The notes: a model not told the origin generated them from the letters alone. A stretch of 64,000 nt of DNA from Alphaproteobacteria bacterium (GCA_016124955.1 WGMR01000009.1:1-64000), one strand, 5' to 3'; numbered from the stretch's first letter, positions 44,444-55,659 are shown. Made by a program: numbers and translations.

Positions 44444-44538
44444 GCGCGCATGAAAGCAGTTTTTGCGGGCTGCGCGCAAGGCGGGAATTGGGGCATTATG
44501 GGGGCGTGCGGGGCCCGCCCGCTGCGATCCGGCGCGGC

Positions 44539-44802
44539 TTAGTGAACCGCGAATTCACCTTCGAAGAAGCGCGTTTCGCAGGGCGAGATCAGCTGCTTGT
44601 GCGCAACCTTGACCATATAAAGCTTGCCCTCGAGGTTGGTTTCCCAGAAACGCAGGAATTTCTTGAGCACCGGGAATTTCGGCGCCAGATCAAGTTCCTG
44701 CCATATGTAGCTTTGAAGAAGGTCGGGGTGATCGGGCAGGCGGTAGATAATTTCTGCCGTCGTCAGCCGGTAATCGGACAGTTGTAAATGCAAGCTAGCC
44801 AT
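44539..44802 (-). CDS. usg: Usg family protein
   Basis: The 87-aa soluble protein has the conserved Usg sequence LQLSDYRLTTAEIIYRLPDHP, then QSYIWQELDLAPKFPVLKKFL. It is found across Alphaproteobacteria, with no proven function. AGGAGG is 9 nt before the ATG. Confidence 0.88.
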   Translation of the reverse strand: MASLHLQLSDYRLTTAEIIYRLPDHPDLLQSYIWQELDLAPKFPVLKKFLRFWETNLEGKLYMVKVAHKQLISPCETRFFEGEFAVH

Positions 44803-44977
44803 GAACCAACGCCTCCTGCGTCTGCTTATGTCACCCTGCTCCCGTTAACCATCGTAAAGGCTAATCTCTCAAAATTTATTAACATGACAGCCCATCATAA
44901 GCTGATTCTTGGCCCCTGGCCGCCATTTTTGTGCTTTTTGCAGTGCGAAAGCCCCTCGCCGTGGCCGGCGCGGCACA

Positions 44978-44999
44978 GCCCCCGGCCGGAGCCGGGGGC
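44978..44999 (-). terminator. Perfect GC hairpin downstream of the PA14 gene
   Basis: A 9-bp stem, GCCCCCGGC with GCCGGGGGC, encloses a 4-nt loop. It starts 13 nt past the stop of the gene at 45012-45965. There is no T-run on either side, so termination is plausible but not certain. Confidence 0.42.
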
Positions 45000-45011
45000 A
45001 ATGCGGCTGGC

Positions 45012-45965
45012 TTAGTAGATCGGTTCGCAGACCGGCGTAGTGGCGCGTTTTTTCAACGGCACCGGCTTGAAGATGCCGCTGCCCGGCGTGCGCCAGTGGA
45101 ATTCCAGTGCGATAAAGTAGCGTGGCATCTGCGCATAGATCAGACGGAAATCATGATCGCCCTTGGTCAGGTGTATGGTGGCGTAGGCCGCGCGCTGACC
45201 TTGGATCCTGTTCATGTTGACCAGCAGCCTGCCGTCAACCTTCAGGATTGCGGCGTCGTCCGCGTTTACATAGAAGGTATAATCGCCTTCCTGTTCGGCG
45301 GTGATTGCGCCGTTGTAGTCGATCACAAAACCTTCAACCAGATTGGGCACATGCGGGAAGCCGCGGCGGAAATCGCGGTTTGGCACATTGATGGTTTTGC
45401 TTTCTACGGTTGTAACGATGGAGCGTGTGCAAATATCATTCGGTACGGTTTCCTCGGCCACGCCATAACCCCAGCAACCGGAGGTGCTGTTGACGCAGGA
45501 AGCCGTATCCCATCCCTTGAGTTTATACACGTTGCCGAGCGCATAGCCTTTGTCACACCCGAAAATACATTCTTCTGTTGGCGGCGTGACGGTGGGCGGC
45601 GGCTCCTCGGTTTCCACGCATGAACGAAAGCTCACGCCCTGCGGCGGATGTTTTTTGAACTCGCCCCATTCCATTGCCGTCGCAAGCGGGACGAAATAGG
45701 TTCTCTCGCTGCTGTTGTCGATATAGACGCATTCACCGAACGGGCGGATGGGCGTGCCCGAAACGCCCGGGAACGACGCAGTCGCAATGTTGCAGTTTAA
45801 CCGGCTGGCGAGCGTATTGCTGGATCCGCCCTGCAGGGCGAAGCATTGCGGTTCGGTTTGCACGGTTTCGCTCTGGCCGTTATCGCGGGTGTCATCCATG
45901 GCGGCTGCGGGCAGCGCGAGGCAACAGAGTGCGAGCGAAGCTATCAGGGCGTGGCGAAAATTCAT
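45012..45965 (-). CDS. Secreted PA14-domain protein
   Basis: The 317-aa product has a signal peptide ending AAAMDD. A Cys-rich N-terminal part follows (ECVYIDNSSERTYFVP, then W-x-x-F and PPQGVSFRSC) and a Pro linker. A C-terminal PA14-type carbohydrate-binding or beta-barrel domain (about 195-300) has GFVIDYNGAITAEQEGDYTF, ADDAAILKVDGRLLV and LTKGDHDFRLIYAQ. The N-terminal block is shared with the secreted protein at 7012-7746. PA14 domains bind glycans; a surface or adhesion role is inferred. Confidence 0.78.
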   Translation of the reverse strand: MNFRHALIASLALCCLALPAAAMDDTRDNGQSETVQTEPQCFALQGGSSNTLASRLNCNIATASFPGVSGTPIRPFGECVYIDNSSERTYFVPLATAMEWGEFKKHPPQGVSFRSCVETEEPPPTVTPPTEECIFGCDKGYALGNVYKLKGWDTASCVNSTSGCWGYGVAEETVPNDICTRSIVTTVESKTINVPNRDFRRGFPHVPNLVEGFVIDYNGAITAEQEGDYTFYVNADDAAILKVDGRLLVNMNRIQGQRAAYATIHLTKGDHDFRLIYAQMPRYFIALEFHWRTPGSGIFKPVPLKKRATTPVCEPIY

Positions 45966-46119
45966 GGCCTAAATCCTTTTAAAAAATACCTGCGCCAAAA
46001 GCTGCCGCAGCCCGTAACAGCTGTTTAATATAGGTAAATCATATGCCAGGGCTGTTAAGCGGCGGTTAAATCATTGATAAATATATGATAAATATAGATA
46101 TTTTTAGTATGACACAGGC

Positions 46120-46148
46120 CTTGAAACCCGGATGGCAATGCCCTACAT
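46120..46148 (+). promoter_or_regulatory. RpoH (sigma-32)-type promoter of groESL
   Basis: CTTGAAA (46120-46126), a 14-nt spacer, and CCCTACAT (46141-46148) match the heat-shock promoter pattern. CIRCE starts 3 nt downstream, so heat-shock activation and HrcA repression are combined. Confidence 0.72.
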
Positions 46149-46150
46149 CT

Positions 46151-46177
46151 CTGGCACTCGCCGGAACAGAGTGCTAA
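46151..46177 (+). promoter_or_regulatory. CIRCE element (HrcA operator)
   Basis: CTGGCACTC - 9 nt - GAGTGCTAA is the CIRCE inverted repeat with two mismatches in the left arm. It lies 54 nt upstream of groES and should be bound by HrcA, whose activity depends on GroEL. Confidence 0.88.
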
Positions 46178-46231
46178 CAGGCGTATGTTCCGGGCCAGAA
46201 ACAACCCAACTGCAAATAAGGAGCAGAAAAT

Positions 46232-46546
46232 ATGAAATTCCGTCCCCTGCATGACCGCGTGGTCGTACGCCGCCTCGAAGGCGAAACCAAGACATCCGGC
46301 GGCATCATCATTCCCGACACCGCCCAGGAAAAGCCGCAGGAAGGCGAGGTTGTCGCCGTCGGCCCCGGCGCGCGCGACGAAAGCGGCAAGCTGGTCCCGT
46401 GCGATGTGAAGGCGGGCGAGCGCGTGCTGTTCGGCAAATGGTCGGGCACCGAAGTGAAGATCGATGGTTCCGAATTCCTGATCATGAAGGAAAGCGACAT
46501 CATGGGCGTGATCGAAAACGCCGGCAAGGCCAAGAAGGCGGCCTGA
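46232..46546 (+). CDS. groES: Co-chaperonin GroES
   Basis: This 104-aa lid of the GroEL chamber starts [14 protein letters not shown] and has the mobile-loop block [24 protein letters not shown] and the C-terminal strands. AAGGAG precedes the ATG. It is 44 nt before groEL, in one operon behind RpoH/CIRCE control. Confidence 0.97.
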   Translation: MKFRPLHDRVVVRRLEGETKTSGGIIIPDTAQEKPQEGEVVAVGPGARDESGKLVPCDVKAGERVLFGKWSGTEVKIDGSEFLIMKESDIMGVIENAGKAKKAA

Positions 46547-46590
46547 ACCACACACGAATAACACCACAAGCTTAGAGAGAGGAAAATACC

Positions 46591-48246
<1,656 letters not shown>

Positions 48247-48271
48247 ATCCCGGCATACGCCAGAGAACATG

Positions 48272-48304
48272 GGCCGCAGGGGAAACCCTGCGGCCTTTTT
48301 CTTT
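48272..48304 (+). terminator. Intrinsic terminator of groESL
   Basis: A GGCCGCAGGG stem, GAAA loop and CCCTGCGGCC are followed by TTTTTCTTT. The 10-bp perfect stem and T-run are textbook. Confidence 0.93.
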
Positions 48305-48353
48305 AAGTGATTGATTTACAAGGTTGAATAGCCTAAGGCGGGATAGAAACAGC

Positions 48354-48383
48354 TTGACTCCGTGCCCCCGGCTTCCCTATAAA
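48354..48383 (+). promoter_or_regulatory. Sigma-70-type promoter of rpmB
   Basis: TTGACT (48354-48359) and TATAAA (48378-48383) are separated by 18 nt and lie 41 nt before the rpmB ATG. Confidence 0.62.
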
Positions 48384-48424
48384 CCCCGCTTCGATAACGT
48401 TTTTTGACTTGAAGGAACTTCGTC

Positions 48425-48721
48425 ATGGCACGCCAATGCGCCGTAACCGGCAAGAAGCCGCATTTCGGCAACAACGTCAGCCACGCCAACAACAAGACGC
48501 GCCGCCGCTGGCAGCCGAACCTGCAGCAGTGCAGCTTTCCGTCCGAAATTCTCGGCACCATGGTGCCGTTGCGCCTGACCGCGAACGGCGTGCGCACGGT
48601 GGAACACCGCGGCGGCATCGACGCCTATCTGCTTGGCGCCAAGCCGAGCGAGCTGACGCCCGTGACCAAGAAGCTGAAGAAGCGCATTGAAAAGGCGCAG
48701 AAGGCCAAAAAGGCCGCGTAA
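48425..48721 (+). CDS. rpmB: 50S ribosomal protein L28
   Basis: The 98-aa L28 starts [29 protein letters not shown] and ends in a Lys-rich tail. GAAGGAA is 9 nt before the ATG. It is monocistronic between a promoter and a terminator. Confidence 0.97.
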   Translation: MARQCAVTGKKPHFGNNVSHANNKTRRRWQPNLQQCSFPSEILGTMVPLRLTANGVRTVEHRGGIDAYLLGAKPSELTPVTKKLKKRIEKAQKAKKAA

Positions 48722-48742
48722 CGATTTTTCCTGCTAAGTTCG

Positions 48743-48788
48743 AAACGGTCGCCCCATGCAACCATGGCGGTGCGGCCGTTTTGCTTTT
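48743..48788 (+). terminator. Terminator downstream of rpmB
   Basis: AAACGGTCGC and CCATG pair with CATGG and the GCGGCCGTTTT arm with a small bulge, followed by TTTTGCTTTT. It is 22 nt after the rpmB stop. Confidence 0.62.
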
Positions 48789-48890
48789 GGGGCCGCATAA
48801 CAGGCGTATGCGGCGTAAAATTTGCCATAAACTGCTGGCAGGCTTACCTTTAAGCGAAACTTTACCCGCGCGCATCCATAATGGCCGCCC

Positions 48891-49745
48891 ATGATCCTGA
48901 CAGGCGAAACATCGCTGGCCCGCGTGATCGACGACCATATCGATTGGTTCGTCGCATGGCACCGTTTGGCCTTTATCGCCATTGCCGGGCGCGCCGAACA
49001 GGCCAAGAATTTTCTGCCCCCGCCCGGCTTTGCCGCATGGTTCAAGGGCCCCGCGCAGCAATTGCCGCAAGACCAGCCGGTGATCGACCGCATCGCCGTT
49101 CTGCATGACCAGCTGCATACGCTCGCACGGCTGGTGCTGATGAAGGCGCCGGAAGGCGAAAGCGTGAGCGAGGCCGATTACAACGCCGTCACCGGCAAAT
49201 ACCACGCCTTCATGAACGGTGTGCGCCGGCTCGAGCGCGCCTTCGCGGTCGCGGCTTCCGGGCTTGATCTTTTGACGGGGCTGCGTTCCCGCGTCGGTCT
49301 TGCGGAAGACCTGATGCGCGAGCAGGGACGTTTCGCGCGCACCGGGCAAGCCTTCTGCCTTGCCATCGCCGATATCGACCACTTCAAGGCGATCAACGAC
49401 AATCACGGCCACGATGTGGGCGATCATGTGCTGGCCGCCGCCGCCGATATCATCAGCCGCTCGATTCGTTCGTTCGACGACGCATACCGGCTGGGCGGCG
49501 AGGAGTTCCTGATCTGCCTCAAGGAAACGCCGCTGGCGCAGGCGCAGGTGGTGGTCGAACGTTTGCGCGGCGCGTTCGCCGAAACCCCCATTGCCGTGAC
49601 CGGCAAACAGCCGCTTTCGGTCACCGCGTCATTCGGGCTGATCGAATCGAAGCGCGAACATACGATCGAGGAAATGCTGCACGCCGCCGATCAGGCGCTG
49701 TACCGCGCGAAAAAGGCGGGACGCAACCGCATCGAAGTCGCCTAG
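48891..49745 (+). CDS. DgcZ-like diguanylate cyclase (CZB-like + GGDEF)
   Basis: It makes cyclic di-GMP. The 284-aa soluble protein has an N-terminal region (1-85) that follows the zinc-sensing CZB domain: H16, W50, H72 and H76 match the DgcZ H22, W57, H79 and H83. The Cys ligand is missing (Pro at that place). The C-terminal GGDEF domain has an active GGEEF at 202-206 and the inhibitory I-site R193-x-x-D196 five residues before it. Zinc control may be lost or changed. It overlaps the convergent GT9 gene by 4 nt. Confidence 0.87.
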   Translation: MILTGETSLARVIDDHIDWFVAWHRLAFIAIAGRAEQAKNFLPPPGFAAWFKGPAQQLPQDQPVIDRIAVLHDQLHTLARLVLMKAPEGESVSEADYNAVTGKYHAFMNGVRRLERAFAVAASGLDLLTGLRSRVGLAEDLMREQGRFARTGQAFCLAIADIDHFKAINDNHGHDVGDHVLAAAADIISRSIRSFDDAYRLGGEEFLICLKETPLAQAQVVVERLRGAFAETPIAVTGKQPLSVTASFGLIESKREHTIEEMLHAADQALYRAKKAGRNRIEVA

Positions 49746-50767
49746 ATAATTTCTTTCAGCAAATCGTCGAGCGCGCCGGTCACGGCTTCGACCGGGATCG
49801 CATCCATATCTGCGCGCATGCCGAAATTTTGCGCGCGCAAAATGCGCCCCCGCGGCGCGCGCGGCGCAAGCTTGGCGGGGTCTGTCGGCCCGAACAGGCT
49901 GACGAGCGGGCAACCCGCCGCTGCCAGCATGTGCGACGTGCCGCTGTCGTTGGCGGCGCAACATGTCAGCGTCGCGCCCAGCGCCAGCGTTTCCCCGAGG
50001 CTGATTTTCTCGTTTTCCCAGTGCGCGCGGTCCTGCAGCGGGAACAGCGCCTGCGGCACAGCTTCGGCTATCGGCGCGCGCCAGTCGATTTCGTCCGGGC
50101 CAAGGACGAAGACAGGCACGCGTTGCCGTGCGCCGCTTGGCTGCGCGGTTTGCGCCTGCGCGGCGGCAATGAATTTTTCGCGCGGCCAGACCTTAAGGCG
50201 GTTGCCGGCGCCGGGTGCAAAGCCCACATAGGTGCGCCCGTGCGGCAGCAGCGCGCGCGCCTTTTGCACCAAAGCCTGATCGAGCTGCAGTTTGCCTTCC
50301 GGTTTCGGTTCACGCCCGCTCGCGAGCGCGACGAGCTGCAGCAGCCGATCGACGAGATGCGGTTTCTTCGGCTGCAGCAGCGGCGCGATCAAGCCGGGTT
50401 TGCGGTCGGAAAACAGAAAGCGCCAGGCGGGCGTGATGAAAAGCTTGTGCGGCAGTTTTCTGGCAAGCAACGCTTCCTTCCAGCGCCCGCGCGTGTCGAT
50501 GATAAGATCGTAATGCGGCGCGGCGGCTGTATCGGCCGTGCGGTTGCCGGTGTGCGGCAGCCATGCGGGCTGTTCGATCACTTCATCGATAAGGCCGCGC
50601 GTTTCGGCGCGCAGCGGGCCGCCATAGGCGCTTTTGCCCTTGCTGGTCAGCCAATGGATTTTGGCCTGCGGCCATGCGGCGCGCAGCGCGCGCGCGAAAG
50701 GCAGCTTCACGAGCGCATCGCCGATCAGATCGACCCCGACGATGACGGCGATTTTATGAATTTCCAT
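49742..50767 (-). CDS. Glycosyltransferase family 9 (heptosyltransferase-like)
   Basis: The 341-aa GT-B-fold enzyme builds LPS or a similar glycan. It has an N-terminal VGVDLIGDALVKLPFARALR block and the C-terminal nucleotide-sugar pattern NDSGTSHMLAAAGCPLVSLFGPTDPAKLAP, as in ADP-heptose transferases. The usual GDxxxxTP-type start reads GDALVKLP. ATG 50767 is preferred to 50785 since a purine-rich AGCGGAA precedes it. The sugar and position are not known. Confidence 0.83.
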   Translation of the reverse strand: MEIHKIAVIVGVDLIGDALVKLPFARALRAAWPQAKIHWLTSKGKSAYGGPLRAETRGLIDEVIEQPAWLPHTGNRTADTAAAPHYDLIIDTRGRWKEALLARKLPHKLFITPAWRFLFSDRKPGLIAPLLQPKKPHLVDRLLQLVALASGREPKPEGKLQLDQALVQKARALLPHGRTYVGFAPGAGNRLKVWPREKFIAAAQAQTAQPSGARQRVPVFVLGPDEIDWRAPIAEAVPQALFPLQDRAHWENEKISLGETLALGATLTCCAANDSGTSHMLAAAGCPLVSLFGPTDPAKLAPRAPRGRILRAQNFGMRADMDAIPVEAVTGALDDLLKEII

Positions 50768-50812
50768 ATTGGTTTCCGCTTGCATGGCGTGAAGCTAAAG
50801 TGTTTTGCCCGG

Positions 50813-50841
50813 CTTGGCAAAGCCGCCCGCGCGCCCTATAT
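50813..50841 (+). promoter_or_regulatory. RpoH-type promoter of grpE
   Basis: CTTGGCA (50813-50819), 14 nt, then CCCTATAT (50834-50841) repeats the groES promoter geometry. The -10 ends only 8 nt before the grpE ATG, so the start of transcription falls at or next to the initiation codon. Confidence 0.62.
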
Positions 50842-50849
50842 AAGGCTGT

Positions 50850-51404
50850 ATGACCGAGAAGCCGGAAACCGAAGATATCGCCGCCGACCAGCAGCCGGAA
50901 GCCGAAGACCGCGCCGCCCTGCTTGAAGCGCAAGCGGCGCAGCTGAAGGAACAGGCGCTGCGCGCACTGGCGGATGCCGAAAACACCCGCAAGCGCGCGG
51001 CCAAAGAACGCGAAGACATGGCGAAATACGCCGTGAGCAACTTCGCCAAGGAAATGCTGGCGGTCGGCGATAACCTTGATCGCGCGACCGCCGCCGTGCC
51101 GGAAGGCGATCAGGACCCCGGCTTCAAGAATTTGCTGGCGGGCGTGCAGGCGACCGGGCGGCAGCTTGTGTCCGTGCTGGAACGCTTCGGCATTATCAAA
51201 ATGGAACCGCTGGGCCAGCCGTTCGACCCCAATTTCCACCGCGTGATGGTCGAGATCGACGACCCCGGCCATCCCGCCGGCACCGTGGTGCAGGTGATGC
51301 AGGCCGGCTATATGATCCATGATCGTTTGCTGCGCGAAGCCTTGGTCGGCGTTTCAAAGGGCGGCGCCGAAGCGCCGCCGCACAAGGTGGACGAAACGGC
51401 ATAA
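50850..51404 (+). CDS. grpE: Nucleotide exchange factor GrpE
   Basis: GrpE releases ADP from DnaK. The 184-aa product has an acidic N terminus, a long coiled coil (about 20-75), and the C-terminal beta domain FDPNFHRVMVEID and HPAGTVVQVMQAGYMIHDRLLREALVGVSK. There is no separate ribosome binding site; the mRNA is probably leaderless. It precedes dnaK by 190 nt. Confidence 0.95.
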   Translation: MTEKPETEDIAADQQPEAEDRAALLEAQAAQLKEQALRALADAENTRKRAAKEREDMAKYAVSNFAKEMLAVGDNLDRATAAVPEGDQDPGFKNLLAGVQATGRQLVSVLERFGIIKMEPLGQPFDPNFHRVMVEIDDPGHPAGTVVQVMQAGYMIHDRLLREALVGVSKGGAEAPPHKVDETA

Positions 51405-51484
51405 AAATTTGCCGGCGTCATCTGTAACCATCTGTTTCATATAGGTTTTTCAGAGGCCTTGGGTATAAAAAATTGGCCCTGCCC

Positions 51485-51513
51485 ATTGCAGAGCCGCAGG
51501 CGGGCACCTATAT
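51485..51513 (+). promoter_or_regulatory. RpoH-like promoter of dnaK
   Basis: ATTGCAG (51485-51491), 14 nt, ACCTATAT (51506-51513) repeats the groES/grpE spacing. It overlaps a sigma-70-like TTGCAG-17-TATATA reading, so either holoenzyme could use it. It is 81 nt before the dnaK ATG. Confidence 0.5.
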
Positions 51514-51593
51514 ACATGGAAGCAAAGGATTTTTGGCCCCGCCCGAAGGCGCGGCCGTCACCATCAAACCGAAGAACAAGAAGGATATAGATT

Positions 51594-53525
51594 ATGGGAA
51601 AAGTTATCGGCATCGATCTCGGCACCACCAATTCCTGCGTCGCCGTGATGGAAGGTTCATCGACCAAGGTGATCGAAAACACCGAAGGCGCGCGCACCAC
51701 GCCATCCATCGTTGCCTTTTCCAATGCCGGTGAACGCCTGGTCGGTCAGGCCGCGAAGCGCCAGGCCGTGACCAATTCCCAAAACACCGTCTATGCCGTG
51801 AAGCGCCTGATCGGCCGCCCCTATAGCGACCCGATGGTGCAAAAAGATCTCGGCCTCATGCCCTACAAGATCGTCAAGCACAATAACGGCGATGCGTGGG
51901 TCGATGCGGGCGGCAAGCAATACAGCCCTTCCGAAATTTCCGCGTTCATTCTGATCAAGATGAAGGAAACCGCCGAAGCCTATTTGGGCGAAAAGGTCAC
52001 GCAGGCCGTGATCACCGTGCCCGCCTATTTTAACGACAGCCAGCGGCAGGCGACCAAGGATGCCGGCAAGATCGCCGGGCTTGAGGTTCTGCGCATTATC
52101 AACGAGCCGACGGCCGCCGCGCTTGCCTACGGCATGGAAAAAAAGGGCCAGGGCAAGATCGCGGTTTATGACCTTGGCGGCGGCACGTTCGACGTTTCGA
52201 TCCTTGAGATCAGCGAAGGCGTGTATGAGGTGAAATCGACCAACGGCGATACCTTCCTCGGCGGCGAAGATTTCGATAACCGCATCATCGATTTTCTGGC
52301 AGACGAGTTCAAAAAGGAACAGAGCATCGATCTGCGCCAGGACAGGCTGGCGTTGCAACGTTTGAAGGAAGCGGCCGAGAAGGCGAAGATCGAGCTTTCG
52401 ACGCAGTTGCAGACCGAAGTGAACCTGCCCTTTATCACCGCCGACGCTTCGGGGCCGAAGCATCTGAGCGTGAAGCTCACGCGCGCCAAGCTGGAAGCGC
52501 TGGTGGGCGAACTGATCGCCCGCACCAAGGGCCCGTGCGAAAAAGCGCTGAAGGATGCCGATCTGAAGCCTTCGGATATCGACGAGGTGATTTTGGTCGG
52601 CGGCATGACGCGCATGCCCAAGGTGATCGAAACGGTGAAGGAAATTTTCGGCAAGGAACCCCATCGCGGCGTGAACCCGGACGAGGTGGTCGCCATCGGT
52701 GCCGCCATTCAGGGCGGCGTGCTGAAGGGCGAGGTGAAGGACGTTCTGTTGCTCGATGTTACCCCGCTTTCGCTGGGCATCGAAACGCTTGGCGGCGTGT
52801 TCACGCGCCTGATCGATCGCAACACCACGATCCCGACCAAGAAAAGCCAGGTGTTTTCGACCGCCGAGGACAGCCAGAATGCGGTGACGATCCGGGTGTT
52901 CCAGGGCGAACGCGAAATGGCGGCCGATAACAAGCTTTTGGGGCAATTCGATCTTGTCGGTATCCCGCCCGCGCCGCGCGGCGTGCCGCAGATCGAGGTG
53001 ACGTTCGATATCGACGCCAACGGCATCGTGCATGTGGCGGCAAAGGACAAGGCCACGAACAAGGAACAGACGATCCGCATTCAGGCTTCGGGCGGCCTTT
53101 CGGACAGCGAGATCGACAAGATGGTCAAGGAGGCCGAGGCGAACGCGGAAGGCGACAAGAAGCGCCGCGAGAGCATCGAGGCCCGGAACCATGCCGACGC
53201 GTTGATCCACAGCACCGAAAAGACGCTTGCGGACGCGGGCGACAAGGTGAGCGCCGAGGACAAGAGTGCGATCGAAGCGGCAACGGCCGATCTGAAGGCC
53301 GTGCTCGACAGCGGCGAGGCCGATACCATCCGCAGCAAGACAGACGCGCTGGCGCAGGCTTCGATGAAGCTCGGCGAGGCCATGTACAAGCAGCAGCAGG
53401 AAGCGGGCGCCGAAGGCACGGCACCCGCCGGTGATGGCGCGGCCAAGCAGGGCGAGGAGCAGGTTGTGGACGCCGAATTTTCCGAAGTGGGCGGCGACGA
53501 CGGCAAGCAAAGCAAATCCGCCTGA
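51594..53525 (+). CDS. dnaK: Chaperone DnaK (Hsp70)
   Basis: The 643-aa protein begins [19 protein letters not shown]. It has the ATPase-domain blocks [29 protein letters not shown] and VGGMTRMP, the linker [12 protein letters not shown] and the C-terminal lid ending [14 protein letters not shown] precedes the ATG. dnaJ follows in the same operon. Confidence 0.98.
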   Translation: MGKVIGIDLGTTNSCVAVMEGSSTKVIENTEGARTTPSIVAFSNAGERLVGQAAKRQAVTNSQNTVYAVKRLIGRPYSDPMVQKDLGLMPYKIVKHNNGDAWVDAGGKQYSPSEISAFILIKMKETAEAYLGEKVTQAVITVPAYFNDSQRQATKDAGKIAGLEVLRIINEPTAAALAYGMEKKGQGKIAVYDLGGGTFDVSILEISEGVYEVKSTNGDTFLGGEDFDNRIIDFLADEFKKEQSIDLRQDRLALQRLKEAAEKAKIELSTQLQTEVNLPFITADASGPKHLSVKLTRAKLEALVGELIARTKGPCEKALKDADLKPSDIDEVILVGGMTRMPKVIETVKEIFGKEPHRGVNPDEVVAIGAAIQGGVLKGEVKDVLLLDVTPLSLGIETLGGVFTRLIDRNTTIPTKKSQVFSTAEDSQNAVTIRVFQGEREMAADNKLLGQFDLVGIPPAPRGVPQIEVTFDIDANGIVHVAAKDKATNKEQTIRIQASGGLSDSEIDKMVKEAEANAEGDKKRRESIEARNHADALIHSTEKTLADAGDKVSAEDKSAIEAATADLKAVLDSGEADTIRSKTDALAQASMKLGEAMYKQQQEAGAEGTAPAGDGAAKQGEEQVVDAEFSEVGGDDGKQSKSA

Positions 53526-53588
53526 TTGACGGAGAGTGCGCATGACGCAGGCGCGTAACACCGGGCGCAACCCCGATGCAGGCTTGGC

Positions 53589-54704
53589 ATGAAAGTTTGC
53601 TATTACCAGACGCTTGGCATCGCCAAGGACGTGGATACGGCCGAAATAAAAAAGGCCTACCGCAAGCTGGCGATGCAGTTCCATCCGGACAAGAACCCGG
53701 GCGACAAGGCGGCGGAATCCAAGTTCAAGGAAATCAACGAAGCCTATGCGGTCTTGCAGGACGGCGAAAAGCGCGCCGCCTATGACCGGTTCGGCCATGC
53801 CGCGTTCGAACAAGGCGGCCCCGGCGGTTTCGGCGGCGCAGGTTTCGGCGGCTTCGATTTTGCCACCGGCTTTGCCGATATTTTCGACGAGATGTTCGGC
53901 GATATCATGGGCGGCGCGCGGGGGCGCGCCGGGCAGGGGCGCGGCGCCGATCTGCGCCACGATTTGCCGCTGACGCTTGAGGAAGCCTTTGCCGGCGTGG
54001 AAAAGGTTATCAACGTCGTTTCCTCGATCAGCTGCGAAAGCTGCGCCGGCACCGGCGCAAAACCGGGCAGCGGCGCGAGCGATTGCACGACCTGCAACGG
54101 CCGGGGCCGCGTGCGCGCGCAGCAGGGCTTTTTTACGATCGAGCGCGCCTGCGCCAGCTGCGCCGGACAGGGGCAGGTGATCAAGGATCCGTGCCGCAAT
54201 TGCGCCGGGCAGGGCCGCGTGCGGAACGAACGCAAACTTTCCGTCAACGTGCCGGCGGGCGTGGAAGACGGCACGCGCATCCGCCTTTCGGGCGAGGGCG
54301 AGGCCGGCATGCGCGGCAACCAGCCGGGCGATCTTTATGTGATCCTTACCATCGACCCGCACAAATCATATCAGCGCGAAGGCGCCAACCTGTTTTGCCG
54401 CGTGCCGGTTGCAATGACTTCGGCGGCGCTTGGCGGGGCCGTGAACGTGCCGCTGATCGAGGGCGGGGAGATGGAAATCAAGATCGAGCCCGGCACGCAG
54501 CCGGGGCAGCAAATGCGCCTGCGCCAGAAGGGCATGAGCGTTTTGCGTACCGCCACGCGCGGCGATCTTTATGTCGAGCTCGCGGTCGAAACGCCTGTCA
54601 AGCTGAGCAAGCGGCAAAAAGAGCTGCTTGAGGAATTTGCGCGCGAGGGTGAAAAAGGCGGCGGCGGGATCGTCGGTAAAATCAAGGAAACGCTGCGGAA
54701 GTAG
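53589..54704 (+). CDS. dnaJ: Co-chaperone DnaJ
   Basis: The 371-aa Hsp40 has a J domain with HPD at 32-34, a Gly/Phe region, and four zinc-binding repeats ([32 protein letters not shown]), followed by the C-terminal substrate domains. It lies 63 nt after dnaK. The next 147 nt hold only direct repeats. Confidence 0.97.
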   Translation: MKVCYYQTLGIAKDVDTAEIKKAYRKLAMQFHPDKNPGDKAAESKFKEINEAYAVLQDGEKRAAYDRFGHAAFEQGGPGGFGGAGFGGFDFATGFADIFDEMFGDIMGGARGRAGQGRGADLRHDLPLTLEEAFAGVEKVINVVSSISCESCAGTGAKPGSGASDCTTCNGRGRVRAQQGFFTIERACASCAGQGQVIKDPCRNCAGQGRVRNERKLSVNVPAGVEDGTRIRLSGEGEAGMRGNQPGDLYVILTIDPHKSYQREGANLFCRVPVAMTSAALGGAVNVPLIEGGEMEIKIEPGTQPGQQMRLRQKGMSVLRTATRGDLYVELAVETPVKLSKRQKELLEEFAREGEKGGGGIVGKIKETLRK

Positions 54705-54741
54705 CTATCGCTTTGTTATATAAGTATATTTCTTTCTTCTC

Positions 54742-54778
54742 ACACGAATTTTGTGTTTTTGTACACGAATTTTGTGTT
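54742..54778. repeat. Two tandem 16-bp operator-like repeats
   Basis: ACACGAATTTTGTGTT occurs at 54742-54757 and again, identical, at 54763-54778, a 21-bp period (two helical turns). Each copy is itself an imperfect palindrome (ACAC...GTGT). It lies between dnaJ and the broken DUF3800 gene in AT-rich DNA. Two in-phase palindromic sites suggest cooperative binding of a dimeric repressor, but no regulator gene is next to it. Confidence 0.65.
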
Positions 54779-54851
54779 ACATTGTCCCTGCCAGCCGAGA
54801 GAGGGTTTGCCAACGCGAGCTCCAGTCTTCAATGACCTTGGTTGGCATTTT

Positions 54852-55652
54852 TTATGGAAATTCCTTAGAAAAGGTCCAAGGCTTGGCTGCATTCAATTTA
54901 TACCTAGCCTTGTAAAAATAAACCTTGCCCTTTGGCGCTTCTACGTCATCCAGCCATGTGTTAAAAACCAAGGCCGGGCTGCTTTTCTTGGCTGTCTCAA
55001 ACAAGCTGGATAATTCATCATGTGCTATGAAGGATTTGTTGAGAATAAAACAAAGAACATCGCACAGCTGAACAATATAATTATTGTTCGATTTTACAAA
55101 GTGAACTGAGTCGATGATTTTCTCTATGGGAATTTTCTTGTATCCGAAATCCGTTCCCAGCTGCTTGTATCGATCCAGATCATCAATGAGCCGTTGTTCA
55201 AATTCCTGATTTTCGTCGGCAATGAGCAGCCCGTGTACATCCAATTGCTTGAGGCGCTCTTCCGCCTTTTCAACAAGAAGGGTAAAAGCTGTTTGATGAA
55301 TGTGGGGCCGGGCAAAATATTTGCATTTCTTGATGCAAACATAGCCTACGGCCATGTCTTCAAAGGAAATTGCAAGGTCTATGAGCTCATCGAAAAGCTT
55401 AAAGCTTTTGTTGGCGTCAATGTTTTTAAAATATCTGCCCTTGCGCCCATATATATTTGCGCCGTGAAATTCAAAATCAGTGTTGCGCGCTTACGGGCCA
55501 AAATATTTCTCGGCTACGCTGCGTATTGCATTTTCAATCAAACATACCTTGTCTGGGGGCACCATAAGGGCGGTCAAAACAAGGTATGGCTGATGTTGGT
55601 CTTTTAGATTAAGGCCAGTGTTGCCGGATTCATCAACATAGATAAGCCGCAT
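54852..55652 (-). pseudogene. DUF3800 protein gene interrupted by a stop codon
   Basis: Read from ATG 55652, the frame gives the DUF3800 N terminus MRLIYVDESGNTG and continues in the same frame to a stop at 54852 (266 codons). One TAA at 55491-55493 (codon 54) breaks it. The sequence on either side (VAEKYFGP, then ARNTDFEFHGANIYGRKGRYF) is continuous with the family, so a single CAA-to-TAA change is the simplest cause. DUF3800 proteins are nuclease-like and often sit near mobile or defence genes. The region is AT-rich, so it was probably acquired. Confidence 0.82.
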
Positions 55653-55659
55653 ATTATTC

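Noticed and set aside
51657-54362. A 901-codon open frame antisense to dnaK and dnaJ
   Set aside because: It mirrors the codon structure of the chaperone genes and has a His/Arg/Leu-rich composition typical of antisense shadows; no domain is visible.
54742-54778. CRISPR-like pair of repeats
   Set aside because: There are only two copies with a 5-bp gap, and each is palindromic; this fits an operator and not an array.
54753-55013. 86-codon plus-strand frame after the twin repeats
   Set aside because: It overlaps the well-supported DUF3800 frame on the other strand and has no ribosome binding site.
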